Shown here piece by piece: positions 19,000 to 27,725 of a stretch of 64,000 bases of DNA. The notes under the pieces are model-generated. The model was not told the DNA's origin. It searched no databases and saw nothing but the letters and a program-made list of their open reading frames with translations. Source of the DNA: Cytophagales bacterium (lineage in GTDB: Bacteria; Bacteroidota; Bacteroidia; Cytophagales; UBA9547). The position numbers and the translations under genes are program-made. The DNA is taken from assembly GCA_013297755.1 (NCBI GenBank), contig JAAFIH010000014.1, forward strand, positions 1-64,000. The letters run 5' to 3'. Each line of letters begins with the position of its first letter. The first letter of the stretch is position 1.

Positions 19000-20232
19000 C
19001 TAATTTTGAAAGTGAACAACTTGATTAACTATTTTAATAAACTTTTCACTTTCAATTTCCCAGTTGTACTCTTTGTTTGCCAAACGTAATGCTTCTTCTT
19101 TGCATTTGATTAAATAATTTTTATCAACATAAAATTGAATAATTTTTTCTGCAATTTGTGTTATATTTCCAATTTCAAAAGAACTACCAATTTCTGGATT
19201 TTCGCACATAAATTGCTTTTGAGCTGTTGTTTCTGTTGCTAAAATAGCTAAGCCAGATGTGAGATAGGTAAAAATTTTATTAGTAAGGCAAATATCTCTA
19301 TTGTAAGGTATTTTTTGTTCTAAAGCTAATCCTATATCAAATTGAGAAGCAAATTCAAAAACATCATCTGGTGGGATAGGATTGTAGAAATAAATTTTTG
19401 TACTTGGGTTCAAAGAAATAAAATAGTCTTTAGTGTCTTGTGACGCATTTCCTAAAAGATGTAGCTCAATGTTTTCATTTTTTAATATGGATAAGGCAGA
19501 AATTACATCTTCAATTCCTCGACCTTTGCCAATGGTTTGAGAGAACCAAAATAGTTTTAATTGAGAATTGAGAATTGAGAATTGAGAATTTTTAATATAC
19601 TTTTTTGGAAATACATTATTAATGACAACTGGATGTAGATGTGGGTACAATTTTTTATATTCTTTGGCAATTAATGGACTTGCAGCAGTAAGATAATCTA
19701 CTTTGGGCAAATACTTATCTTCGATATACTTAGCTGATCTATATTCAAAAGAATGTATATCATCAGTAACTTCTTGCCTGTGAAAATCTTCTGCATCAAA
19801 ACCACATTTTGCACTATTTAATTTCGCTGCTTTTACAGCAATGGGTAAGGCAGCTAGGTTGTGAGCTATGTATAGGTCTGCTTTAATGGATTTTGCTTTT
19901 AGTAACATTTCAGGATAAGCTCTACCTTTTGCAATTTCTGCAATTCCAAATTTTAATGATATATTTTGGCAAAACCAATTGAAAAGTTTGAATCGAAAAC
20001 GAGTTAAATAGTATAATATTTTAACATTAAACGGAGTACCACCAACCAATAAAGGTTTCCATTTAATAGATTTAAATAATTCTTTATCTGACAAATAAGC
20101 CCATTGTATCCAATATGAATAAATAACAAATACTTCTAAACCAATTTCAGATAAAAAATTTGCTTCTTTAACTAAACGTGGGTTGCTTGAAGGCTGTCCA
20201 GAGGAAATAAAAACTACTGTTTCTTTTTTCAA
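19000..20232 (-). CDS. Glycosyltransferase (GT4-like) carrying a 7-bp tandem repeat
   Basis: 410 aa from TTG 20232, which directly follows the TAA of the broken upstream gene. GT-B features are V-F-I-S-S-G-Q-P-S-S-N-P-R-L-V-K-E-A at the N-terminus, L-F-W-F-S-Q-T-I-G-K-G-R-G-I-E-D opening the donor domain, and C-L-T-N-K-I-F-T-Y-L-T-S-G-L-A near the end. Residues about 215-224, between the two domains, are encoded by four TTGAGAA units. Gain or loss of one unit would shift the frame, so the gene may be phase variable. It acts in the surface glycan pathway; specificity is unknown. Confidence 0.8.
   Translation of the reverse strand: MKKETVVFISSGQPSSNPRLVKEANFLSEIGLEVFVIYSYWIQWAYLSDKELFKSIKWKPLLVGGTPFNVKILYYLTRFRFKLFNWFCQNISLKFGIAEIAKGRAYPEMLLKAKSIKADLYIAHNLAALPIAVKAAKLNSAKCGFDAEDFHRQEVTDDIHSFEYRSAKYIEDKYLPKVDYLTAASPLIAKEYKKLYPHLHPVVINNVFPKKYIKNSQFSILNSQLKLFWFSQTIGKGRGIEDVISALSILKNENIELHLLGNASQDTKDYFISLNPSTKIYFYNPIPPDDVFEFASQFDIGLALEQKIPYNRDICLTNKIFTYLTSGLAILATETTAQKQFMCENPEIGSSFEIGNITQIAEKIIQFYVDKNYLIKCKEEALRLANKEYNWEIESEKFIKIVNQVVHFQN
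19561..19588. repeat. Heptanucleotide repeat (TTGAGAA) x4 inside a glycosyltransferase
   Basis: Four perfect contiguous copies, plus-strand reading. On the coding strand it yields a serine/leucine/asparagine-rich linker. Seven is not a multiple of three, so three or five copies would truncate the enzyme. Confidence 0.95.
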
Positions 20233-20569
20233 TTATTTATTTGTAAGATATTTTTGCCATGCTTCCAAATTTATATCTTCATTTCCTGCTTGCTCTAAGG
20301 GATAGTTACCAAAATTAACTTTATCAATTATTTTTTCAATAATATTAATAAATTCTTGAGGTTTGTTTGCAGGGTGCAAAAACCAAGCATTGGTGTTTTT
20401 TAAAATTACTCTTTTACATCCATTGGGGCTTAGCTTTTTAAAAAAAACTATTTCAGGGTCGAAAGGATATACTCTTTTTAACCATCTTCTTAATAAAGTT
20501 TCATATTTTATTTTACCCGTAACTAAAGGTAAAAAGCTACTTAGTTTTTCTTTATCTAATAAAAAGGCA

Positions 20570-21666
20570 GGATTCAAGCCGCAAATGCAACTTTTTGTTT
20601 TAAAATTTCTAAAGGATTTTGGTAATTAAATCGTTTTCTTGGTCGATTATTTATTTCATCTTCTATACGTTGCAAATCTGCATCTGAAATTTGGTCGAAA
20701 CAAGTTTTTTTAGGAATATATTGTCTTATAAGTCCGTTTAAATTTTCGTTTGATCCCCTTTCCCAGCTGTGATAGGGTGTTGCAAAATAATACTTTATGT
20801 TTAGGGCTTCGGCTATCATTTTATGTTCTGCAAATTCTTTACCATTATCTGATGTCATGGTGTGTAAATAGGGCTTCCAATCTTGTAATTTTGTTATCAC
20901 ATTTTTACTCAAATCTACTGCATTTTTTCCATTTGTTTTCATGATTCTTACTACTCCTGTAGCTCTGTCGTTGATTGTAATTATAGCACCTTTATGGTTT
21001 TTTCCTATGATAGTGTCAATTTCTAAATCTCCAAATCTTTCTCGTTTTTCGACTATTTCTTCTCGTTCTAAAATGTGTATCTTGTCTCTGATTATACCCC
21101 TTTTGTCCTTACTAGAACCCCTTTTTCGGTATCTTTTGCACTGTGTTCGCAGGTTTGTATACAAAGTGCCTTTGCTTTTTTTGTCAGCCCAAATATGCTT
21201 ATAGATCCGCTCGTATGACACACATTCTATGCCTTCTTTTTTTGCAAATCCTGCTATTTGTTCTGGGCTATATTTAAGCGATAGCTTTTCTGAAATAAAG
21301 GATTTTACTTCTGGTGTTAATTTAGTTTTTTTTGGTTTTGTTACTAACCTTTCCTTGTATTTCTTTTGTGCAAGCTCGTGTTTATATGCACCATTTCGCA
21401 AATCGCAGTTGCGTTTTAGTTCTCTACAAACGACAGATTTGTGTTTGCCAATCGCTGCTGCAATAGCAGTTTGAGAATGTTTTTCTTTGTACATTACACT
21501 TATTGTGTATCTTTGTTTTTCGGTTATATGACTCATGTTTGACAACTTTGGACGGACGCCAACAAAGATAATATATCCATTCGGTAGAAGGGGAATTTAT
21601 TCCCTTTCTCTGAAAAAATATGTTATTTATATTAGAATCCTAAAGTTGCATTTGTTATTTGAATCC
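20570..21666 (-). mobile_element. IS30-family insertion sequence, about 1.1 kb
   Basis: Terminal inverted repeats of 25 bp at 20570-20594 and 21642-21666 match at 21 positions: GGATTCAA, four variable bases, CAAATGCAACTTT. One transposase gene fills it and its stop lies inside the left repeat. No clear target duplication is seen, so the outer limits may be off by a few bases. It sits inside a glycosyltransferase gene and points the same way as the operon. Confidence 0.9.
20574..21536 (-). CDS. IS30-family transposase
   Basis: 320 aa from ATG 21536; the TTG at 21545 is a possible but weaker start. Residues 1-45 form the IS30 helix-turn-helix (A-I-A-A-A-I-G-K-H-K-S-V-V-C-R-E-L). The catalytic DDE triad is visible as D174 (I-D-T-I-I-G), D230 (T-S-D-N-G-K-E-F) and E264 (G-S-N-E-N-L-N-G). 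Length is normal and the frame is intact, so the element may still be active. It cuts and joins at the 25-bp terminal repeats. Confidence 0.95.
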   Translation of the reverse strand: MSHITEKQRYTISVMYKEKHSQTAIAAAIGKHKSVVCRELKRNCDLRNGAYKHELAQKKYKERLVTKPKKTKLTPEVKSFISEKLSLKYSPEQIAGFAKKEGIECVSYERIYKHIWADKKSKGTLYTNLRTQCKRYRKRGSSKDKRGIIRDKIHILEREEIVEKRERFGDLEIDTIIGKNHKGAIITINDRATGVVRIMKTNGKNAVDLSKNVITKLQDWKPYLHTMTSDNGKEFAEHKMIAEALNIKYYFATPYHSWERGSNENLNGLIRQYIPKKTCFDQISDADLQRIEDEINNRPRKRFNYQNPLEILKQKVAFAA

Positions 21667-22355
21667 AAGAAGTAACGTGTACTAAACCAATCATTTATCC
21701 AATAATTTTCTTTATTTACAAATACTCTACCTTCGTGAGCTGATGGCAACTCAAAATTATTTATTACTGGCGGACAAAGTCTTGGTACTGCCATAATTGC
21801 GTCAGTTTCATTTTCTAATATTTTAATAGCTTCTGTGTACCATTCAAAATTTGAATCTTGATACATTATCATATCGCCATCTAAGTGTAGCACATATTTT
21901 GTATTTGGTATTTCTAGGGCTGCCCAATACGACATATTTGCTGTACCTCCACCTGCGTGTGTGCATTTGTAGATGTTGTTTAAATATTTTTTTGATAGCA
22001 ATTTGATAATTTGAGAATCTGGTTCTAAAAAAAACACTTCTGTAAATTCACATTGTGTTTTCAGTTGAAGTGCTATCTCTTTTATTTTCGATACTTTTTT
22101 TGTAAACTCTTCAATTGGAAATTTTTTATCTGGGTTTACAATTTTAGTTCTTTGTGGACGACAACAATCTACTATCAGTAAACGATTGGTTATCGATTTA
22201 TGCTTTTTTACCAATTTTGGAACTGTAAGAAGTGCGTAATTAATATCTCCTGGAGAAATGTTTATCTGTAGTGTAATGTCTTTATACATTGGTTGATAAT
22301 ATTGGGGAGCTTAGTGAAAAATAATGCTGATAAATCTAAAAATGTAATTATTTAA

Positions 22356-23375
22356 TTAGTGAAAAAGGGTTGTGTATTTATTCACAATATTAGAAATCAA
22401 ATATTTTTCATTAATACTTTTTATGCATTCAATTCTATTTATTAACAAAAGTTTATTCAAAGTTAAAAAGTTAAACGCATCTTTTTTAATTATCAATCCA
22501 TTCACCCCATTTTCCACAACTTCTTTTACAGCACCTCTATCAAAACCAATTATAGGTGTTCCACAAGCCAAAGCCTCTGCCATCACTATACCAAAAGGTT
22601 CGTCCCAATCTATCAGCATTAACAAGGCGGCTGCCTTGCCTAGCAACTCATTTTTTTGAATATCGTTTACCGAGCCAATATAAGTAATTTGATGGCCATC
22701 TATATTTGGCTTTATCTCGTTTTCAAAATAGGCTTTTTCATGTTCAAGATGCGAAATATTACCTGCAATAACTAATTTTCTATTCATTTTTTTTGCAAAT
22801 GCTATAGCATGATGGCAACCTTTTATATTATCTATTCTACCCAAAAACACAAATGGGGCATCTACAGCTACTTTTTCTACAAATGTATATTGAGTTGTAT
22901 CAACAAAATTGTAAACAGTATGCCAATTGCCTACTAAACCTTTTTTTTGTGAAATATAATCGCTACAACCCGTAAAATGCAAATTTTTATTTGGGAGTTT
23001 ATGAATAAGTTGAATATTTTTTACAGTTACTTCTCGCTGGTAACTCATTATTTTTTTTAAAGGTTTATTTAAAATTGGTAATAGATAAACCAACCTACCA
23101 AAACTGTGAACTACATCGTATTTTTTATGATTTTTGAGTAAAAACCACCAAACAAAAGCAATTTCTTTAATAAGTTGAAATTTTGATTTTTGTAAATCAT
23201 TTTTACCAAAAGTTATTGTTTTGCCATCGCAGCAGGATTCAGGCCCTGCTAGTAAAGTAACTTCATGCCCTAAGCGAGTGTATTCATTGGCAAGCTGATA
23301 TACAATACGCTCTATGCCGCCATAAAGCTTTGGTGGGACAGGTATTCCTGGGTCGTTTATTAGTAAGATTTTCAT
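22356..23375 (-). CDS. Glycosyltransferase family 4
   Basis: 339 aa. N-terminal P-P-K-L-Y-G-G-I-E-R-I-V-Y-Q-L; donor domain F-V-F-L-G-R-I-D-N-I-K-G and the strong D-E-P-F-G-I-V-M-A-E-A-L-A-C-G-T-P-I-I-G GT4 signature with both Glu. Retaining transfer from a nucleotide sugar is the family reaction. It starts 7 bp after the stop of the retropepsin-like gene, so that accessory pair is fused into the operon. It lies upstream of the IS-broken glycosyltransferase. Confidence 0.9.
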   Translation of the reverse strand: MKILLINDPGIPVPPKLYGGIERIVYQLANEYTRLGHEVTLLAGPESCCDGKTITFGKNDLQKSKFQLIKEIAFVWWFLLKNHKKYDVVHSFGRLVYLLPILNKPLKKIMSYQREVTVKNIQLIHKLPNKNLHFTGCSDYISQKKGLVGNWHTVYNFVDTTQYTFVEKVAVDAPFVFLGRIDNIKGCHHAIAFAKKMNRKLVIAGNISHLEHEKAYFENEIKPNIDGHQITYIGSVNDIQKNELLGKAAALLMLIDWDEPFGIVMAEALACGTPIIGFDRGAVKEVVENGVNGLIIKKDAFNFLTLNKLLLINRIECIKSINEKYLISNIVNKYTTLFH

Positions 23376-23382
23376 TTAATCA

Positions 23383-23763
23383 TTAATATGCCACAGAAGC
23401 TGGTATGTTAGGATGTAGTGGATTGGCCAACATTATTTGCTGGGCTGGATGCACCAATATATCCATGTCTTCCATTGGAATTGCTCCAAGCAAACATTGA
23501 TTGCCCAAAACCAAAGCACCTGTATAGCTTATTCTACCCTTCCAATCGACTTTAATAGGACCTACATAAGGAATAATTTGTGTAGAGCCATCTGCCAATG
23601 TAACGGGTCTTTTTTCAGTCTCTTCTAGTTTAAGTTGTATGGCTTGCGTTTCTGTAATACACAAATGTAAAGCACCTGTATCAACCAAACTTACTACTTC
23701 TATACTTTCTAAGTCAGGATACCTTGGATTAGAAAGTATAATTGATGTTTTGACAATACCCAT
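23383..23763 (-). CDS. Clan AA (retropepsin-like) aspartic protease
   Basis: 126 aa, the normal size for single-domain bacterial clan AA proteases that act as dimers. D28-T-G-A is the catalytic motif; flap-like V-T-L-A-D-G-S follows, then L-L-G-A-I-P-M-E-D-M-D, the hydrophobic-hydrophobic-Gly motif of the fold. No signal peptide, so probably cytoplasmic. It begins 15 bp after the stop of a Uma2 gene. A second protease/Uma2 pair is found at 54087-55253 in reverse order. The substrate is unknown. Confidence 0.85.
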   Translation of the reverse strand: MGIVKTSIILSNPRYPDLESIEVVSLVDTGALHLCITETQAIQLKLEETEKRPVTLADGSTQIIPYVGPIKVDWKGRISYTGALVLGNQCLLGAIPMEDMDILVHPAQQIMLANPLHPNIPASVAY

Positions 23764-23777
23764 AACAATTTTTTTGA

Positions 23778-24380
23778 CTAAATCTTAAATATATCATCTA
23801 CTGAAATAAAAAAATCTGGCATTGATGGTGCTGCAGAGCAAATTTCTTTGTCTCTTAAAATTTTTGCACCTTTCAAGTCTGTAAATATCCAAACTTGTTT
23901 TAGATTAGGAAATATTTGCCATACAGTTTGCACACCAGCGTTAAAATAGGATTCTATTTTTGCTTCTGTTTCGTAAGTATTTTCGTTTTTAGAAATAATT
24001 TCTATGACAAAAGATGGTATTGGATTTTCGTCATTTGCAGCTGCTATGATTTGTGGTTTTGTAAAAAAAGCAATATCTGGTATCCTTGTTTCTAAGTTAT
24101 TTAACAAACATCTTGTTTCTTGGAAAAGTTCTCCGCCTGATTTAAAACTTTGTGTGAGCACAAATTTTCTGTTGATGTTAGCAATTATAAATCTCTCAGT
24201 ATTTTTCATGATAGAACTATTTTTTAAAGCAAATCCATTTTTCCAATCATATTTAAAGCCATCATTTGGCTCCCAATTATCATAATATTCATAGCTCATG
24301 GCTATTTTCTCGACTCCAAGTGGCTTATTTTTTACTCTAGGACGAAATGTATTTTTTTTCTCTTTAACTTTAGTTTCCAT
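23778..24380 (-). CDS. Uma2 family endonuclease-fold protein
   Basis: 200 aa. It retains R-I-P-D-I-A-F-F with D102, P-S-F-V-I-E-I-I-S-K-N-E and Y-F-N-A-G-V-Q-T-V-W-Q-I-F-P. It is a paralogue of the 18350-18946 gene, which has lost the Asp. Uma2 proteins are very numerous in Bacteroidota and cyanobacteria and have a PD-(D/E)XK restriction-like fold, with a poorly known biological role. It is followed after 15 bp by the retropepsin-like gene, so the two are probably translated together. Confidence 0.9.
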   Translation of the reverse strand: METKVKEKKNTFRPRVKNKPLGVEKIAMSYEYYDNWEPNDGFKYDWKNGFALKNSSIMKNTERFIIANINRKFVLTQSFKSGGELFQETRCLLNNLETRIPDIAFFTKPQIIAAANDENPIPSFVIEIISKNENTYETEAKIESYFNAGVQTVWQIFPNLKQVWIFTDLKGAKILRDKEICSAAPSMPDFFISVDDIFKI

Positions 24381-24434
24381 TTTTTTAAAATTTATGCACT
24401 AAAAAATCAAATATAATCATAATTGTAATTTTAT

Positions 24435-25361
24435 TTACAAAATTGCAAATAAATTAATTTCACAATATTGATACACCAAACTTGCTAATTTTTTTTGCCC
24501 TTTTTCGTTTATGTGAATATTATCTCTATATTCATTTTTATCCATTTTATCTATGTCTGTAATCAAATCAATACTATTTTTATGTGCAAAATCAATAATT
24601 TCTAAACCTTGTTGGTTATAAAACCCTTGTTGTTGCTCAGTTTGCTCAGCATGCAAATAAATCACTAATCGCAGATTATTACTTTTACAATAATTCAAAA
24701 ACTGCTCAAACCCTAGGTTAAAAGCACTATTGTATTTTTTTTTATTTATAGCTAATGTATTAGCAAAGTTTTCGGATTTTAAATTTGGGAAATATTTTGG
24801 TATAACATATCTATCCAACAACTCATATATGGCCAATGTATATTGTTTGCTTGGAAAACTTTCATGCACATCTACAACTTTATCAAAATTTATGTTATCA
24901 TAGGCATCATGCGAACTAACAAAAAGAAAAATTGATTTTGCTTTAAAATGTCCAAATCGTTTTAAGTAAATATAACAGTTATCAGGCCCCCAGCTACCAT
25001 AAGAAATATTTAAAAATTGAATTTTATAGGGAGAATTTTTTGAGATATTATTTGATAAAATGGTAGTTGCTAACGAATCGTGGTCTGTTTGTACGCCACC
25101 ATTGATAACTGAATCGCCAAAACCTAATATTAATTGGCTTGTTGAATCAATTTCGGGGCTACGCATTGATAAAGAGTTGTATAAAATGTGGTTTCTAAAT
25201 CTAAATCTGTTTTGATTTGGTTGGGCAATATATTCAAGTTCGGTATCTTCTCGCACCAAAACTGCATCACAAAATCCATAATAAAATCTTAAAAATATCT
25301 CTAATAAAAAAACAAGCGTTAATACTGATGCACTTGTTGTAAAAATTCTTTTAAAAATCAA
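24435..25361 (-). CDS. SGNH/GDSL-type esterase, membrane anchored
   Basis: 308 aa from a TTG start at 25361. One N-terminal membrane anchor (about 8-30) precedes the SGNH domain: L-G-F-G-D-S-V-I-N-G-G is block I with the nucleophile Ser, N-I-S-Y-G-S-W-G-P-D-N is a later block and D-N-I-H-I-N-E-K-G carries the catalytic Asp/His. Such proteins add or remove O-acetyl groups on surface glycans, with an acetyltransferase such as that at 35710-36741. Its start codon overlaps the TGA of an ATPase tail relic (25370-25431), indicating that the ATPase gene was once directly upstream. Confidence 0.8.
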   Translation of the reverse strand: MIFKRIFTTSASVLTLVFLLEIFLRFYYGFCDAVLVREDTELEYIAQPNQNRFRFRNHILYNSLSMRSPEIDSTSQLILGFGDSVINGGVQTDHDSLATTILSNNISKNSPYKIQFLNISYGSWGPDNCYIYLKRFGHFKAKSIFLFVSSHDAYDNINFDKVVDVHESFPSKQYTLAIYELLDRYVIPKYFPNLKSENFANTLAINKKKYNSAFNLGFEQFLNYCKSNNLRLVIYLHAEQTEQQQGFYNQQGLEIIDFAHKNSIDLITDIDKMDKNEYRDNIHINEKGQKKLASLVYQYCEINLFAIL

Positions 25362-25431
25362 ATGTTTATTTCTAAAATTTTATCCATTTTACTTACCAAC
25401 TAAAAAGGTAAATTTATCAATTTTGCAGGTT
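25362..25431 (-). pseudogene. Duplicated 3' end of the AAA_14 ATPase gene
   Basis: 25370-25431 matches 26353-26414, the last codons of the ATPase gene, at about 60 of 62 positions, 983 bp apart. The relic frame ends in K-I-L-E-I-N-I and a TGA that overlaps the SGNH start. The YoeB/antitoxin module lies exactly between the two copies. Confidence 0.9.
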
Positions 25432-25487
25432 AAATTGCTAACGTTTTTTTGACTTGTATTAACAATAAATTTTTCATATTAACATAT

Positions 25488-25645
25488 AAGGGAAGTTCTA
25501 AAAACCTCAATTTTTTTTTAAAAAACTCCACTAAAATCAATTTTAGGAACACAAAGCTTGGCTCAAAACTTTTGTTTTCCCTGATTCCACAGAACCCACT
25601 GGGAGGGCTTCATAGGAATTGGGGTTTTTAAAAGTTCCTTTAAGA
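25488..25645. repeat. Dispersed hairpin repeat, copy R2 (best preserved)
   Basis: The ends at about 25491-25512 and 25617-25638 are inverted (GGAAnTTnTAAAAACCnCAATT on one strand), and the interior carries AAGCCCTCCC. R3 at 53125-53240 is the same element in the other orientation; R1 at 1403-1500 is more decayed. It lies just downstream of the YoeB-like toxin stop and may end its transcript. A MITE-like origin is possible. The remaining gap on either side of it contains nothing else recognisable. Confidence 0.6.
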
Positions 25646-25665
25646 TTTGAGTATTCAAGTAAAAT

Positions 25666-25932
25666 CTATTTGTCTAGGTAATGATATTTACAAGCAATTA
25701 TATTGATTTCTGTATCAGAAACTGTGTATATTAATCTGTCTTTTTCGTTTATTTTTCGAGACCAACAGCCAGAAAATTCATGTTTTAATGCTTCTGGTTT
25801 ACCTATTCCCTCATAAGGGTGTTTTAAAATATCTTCTATTAGCTTTGCTACTTTAGTAAAGGTTTTAGGTTCGTAAATAGACATATATAAGAAATCATCT
25901 ATACAAACTGGCATTATTACTATTTGACGCAT
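25666..25932 (-). CDS. YoeB/Txe-family toxin
   Basis: 88 aa, normal for the RelE superfamily. Y-E-P-K-T-F-T-K-V-A-K-L-I-E-D-I, P-Y-E-G-I-G-K-P-E-A-L-K-H-E-F-S-G-C-W-S-R-K-I and D-R-L-I-Y are diagnostic, with the C-terminal H-Y-L or K-Y-H-Y segment. YoeB proteins cut mRNA at the ribosome A site. The usual N-terminal Trp is missing and the N-terminus (M-R-Q-I-V-I-M-P-V-C-I-D-D) is atypical, so strength is uncertain. The start codon follows directly after the antitoxin stop. Confidence 0.88.
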   Translation of the reverse strand: MRQIVIMPVCIDDFLYMSIYEPKTFTKVAKLIEDILKHPYEGIGKPEALKHEFSGCWSRKINEKDRLIYTVSDTEINIIACKYHYLDK

Positions 25933-26187
25933 TTATTGTTTTGCTTTTTCATGTATGAAATTTTTAAAATCAGTTACTGATTTTAATTTTATTCCTTTAT
26001 TTAATTTTAGCTCTTCTAAACCTTTCAAAATTTTAATATTTGTAAGTTCGTCAGCTTCAAAATATGCTGTTTTGTTTACTTTTTCTTTAATAGAAATTGT
26101 AAGTTCTTTATTTTTGAAAAAACTTTTTATGGATTCAAGCAATGACACATCTAAATCGTTAGAGTGTATAGTGTAAGATATGGTCAT
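25933..26187 (-). CDS. Antitoxin of the YoeB-like pair
   Basis: 84 aa. The N-terminal T-I-S-Y-T-I-H-S-N-D-L-D-V-S-L-L-E-S-I-K resembles small antitoxins paired with YoeB/RelE toxins in Bacteroidota. The C-terminus is Lys-rich and would wrap the toxin. Assignment rests on position, size and the adjoining toxin rather than on a DNA-binding motif. It probably represses its own promoter at 26205-26235. Confidence 0.7.
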   Translation of the reverse strand: MTISYTIHSNDLDVSLLESIKSFFKNKELTISIKEKVNKTAYFEADELTNIKILKGLEELKLNKGIKLKSVTDFKNFIHEKAKQ

Positions 26188-26204
26188 TTGATTTGATTTT
26201 GCTA

Positions 26205-26235
26205 CAAAAATAGATTATTTTAATTTTTTTTTCAA
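26205..26235 (-). promoter_or_regulatory. Promoter of the YoeB/antitoxin operon
   Basis: On the minus strand, TTG (26233-26235), 20 bp spacer, then a perfect TATTTTTG (26205-26212), matching the Bacteroidota TTG/TAnnTTTG consensus. The antitoxin ATG lies about 18 bp downstream of the -7 box. Confidence 0.6.
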
Positions 26236-26340
26236 ATTTAAAGGTAAAATAATTCTCAAAAAGAATACTTTTAGAAATTATAAATGTCAAGTTTCATAAC
26301 ATTATTGATGAAAGTTGAATTAATGTTTTTACAAGTTTAT

Positions 26341-27681
26341 TTATAGATTAACTTCTAAAATTTTATCCATTTTACTTACCAAATAAAAAGGTACATTTAT
26401 CAATTTTGCAGGTTTGTTAGCGATTGTTTTTATATTTTCTACGCTAAAATGGTTAGACGATACTCGAATCCCAATGTGATGTTCGGACAAATCAATAAAA
26501 CTATGCAAAGATCTCAATCTGCCGGCTGCCCCTAGTTTTACTTCTACTGGAAATAGCATATCTTCATATTCATACAAATAATCTACCTCAGCGTTAGCAT
26601 CTTTGTTTTCTCTAGTCCAAAATTTGAGTTCATGCAAAGGCGAAAAGCTATTTGTGAGCAATTCTTGGCCTACTATATGTTCGGCTACTTTGCCTTGATG
26701 TACGCTTTCTACATTTATACTTCTTACTAATTCTTTTTGAATCCCAGCTAATTTATTAAACAAACCAGTATCTAAAAAATGGAGTTTTGGCGATTTTTTA
26801 TAATCTATTTGTATAGGATATTTGGTGCTAATACTTGGGTAAATCAGTTGTATCAACATGGCTTTTTCGAGGGTACGAAGAGCCTCTCCAACTTCACGGC
26901 TGCCATAATTTGAGTTTCCAAAACGCTCAAATTTTATTCTATTGCCTGTTTCTGTACCTATTGATTTGATAACATGACGCAAAACTTGTACCTGTGTGCT
27001 ATTTTTGGCATATTTTTCAAAATCGTTTTGGTAAGCAATTAAAAGCGAATCGTATATTTTTTTAAGCGAAGTTAAATTTTTATCAGCAGCGTAAGATTTT
27101 ACAATTTCTGGCATTCCACCTATCAGTGTGTAGGTGTTAAATAATGTCATCAATTTATCGTGAGCATAGGCTGGTGTTTCATGACTCTCTATTAATTGTA
27201 ACGATTGATTTTCGGACATTGCACCCAAAAATTCACTAAAACTTACTGGACGTAGTACCAAAAATTCTACTCTACCAACAGGGATATTTATATTTTCGTT
27301 AAGTATAGTTTCTAGCAACGAGCCAGCCGCTATGACGTGTATCTGTGGAAAATCTTCATAAAAATAGCGAAGCAAATTGACGGCATTGGGTACTTCTTGA
27401 ATTTCGTCTATAAAGATTAGGGTATTTTCTTTTTGGTTTAAATTAGCATTATGCAGAAAAAATATGCTATCAATTAAGCCTTCAATGGTGGTGTAATTTG
27501 TAAATAATTCAGCATGAGTAATTTTTTCTAAATTTAAGTTTATAAATTGATTATAATAAGTAGCTAAGTGATTGACAATGGTAGTTTTGCCAACTTGTCT
27601 TGCACCCCTCAAAATCAATGGTTTACGACTGCTGCGTTGCTTCCAATTTAAAAGTTCGGTAATTATGTTTCTTTCGTACAT
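26341..27681 (-). CDS. AAA_14/DUF4143 ATPase (first)
   Basis: 446 aa. Walker A G-A-R-Q-V-G-K-T-T at 26-34, Walker B L-I-F-I-D-E-I-Q-E near 90-98, sensor A-A-G-S-L-L-E-T, then the DUF4143 part with E-V-D-Y-L-Y-E-Y and P-V-E-V-K-L near residue 380-400, a PD-(D/E)XK-like nuclease core. Function of the family is not settled; defence or mobile-element roles have been proposed. The gene has a strong -7 box and four 33-bp repeats just upstream. Its last 62 bp are duplicated beyond the toxin module at 25370-25431. Confidence 0.88.
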   Translation of the reverse strand: MYERNIITELLNWKQRSSRKPLILRGARQVGKTTIVNHLATYYNQFINLNLEKITHAELFTNYTTIEGLIDSIFFLHNANLNQKENTLIFIDEIQEVPNAVNLLRYFYEDFPQIHVIAAGSLLETILNENINIPVGRVEFLVLRPVSFSEFLGAMSENQSLQLIESHETPAYAHDKLMTLFNTYTLIGGMPEIVKSYAADKNLTSLKKIYDSLLIAYQNDFEKYAKNSTQVQVLRHVIKSIGTETGNRIKFERFGNSNYGSREVGEALRTLEKAMLIQLIYPSISTKYPIQIDYKKSPKLHFLDTGLFNKLAGIQKELVRSINVESVHQGKVAEHIVGQELLTNSFSPLHELKFWTRENKDANAEVDYLYEYEDMLFPVEVKLGAAGRLRSLHSFIDLSEHHIGIRVSSNHFSVENIKTIANKPAKLINVPFYLVSKMDKILEVNL

Positions 27682-27709
27682 TGTTTTATTTCAATTTTAT
27701 TTAATAATG

Positions 27710-27717
27710 CAAATATA
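27710..27717 (-). promoter_or_regulatory. -7 box of the first ATPase gene
   Basis: Minus-strand TATATTTG fits TAnnTTTG exactly, 29 bp before the ATG at 27681. There is no good TTG at -33; that position falls in the first of four tandem repeats, suggesting that a bound activator or repressor sets the activity. Confidence 0.5.
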
Positions 27718-27725
27718 ACTATTTT

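Larger units (their letters stand above)
20233..22289 (-). pseudogene. Glycosyltransferase gene split by an IS30 element
   Basis: The 5' part runs from ATG 22289 to about 21667 and the 3' part from about 20569 to the stop at 20233. Joining them gives 960 nt in frame, about 319 aa. The join restores W-F-S-T-R-Y-F followed by a few residues and L-L-D-K-E-K-L, which reads naturally. The 5' part has a GT-A-like core with the H-L-D-G-D-M metal-binding motif and an A-G-G-G-T-A-N motif. As it stands the enzyme lacks its C-terminal 110 residues and is probably inactive unless the element leaves. The 3' part ends directly against the next glycosyltransferase start. Confidence 0.85.
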
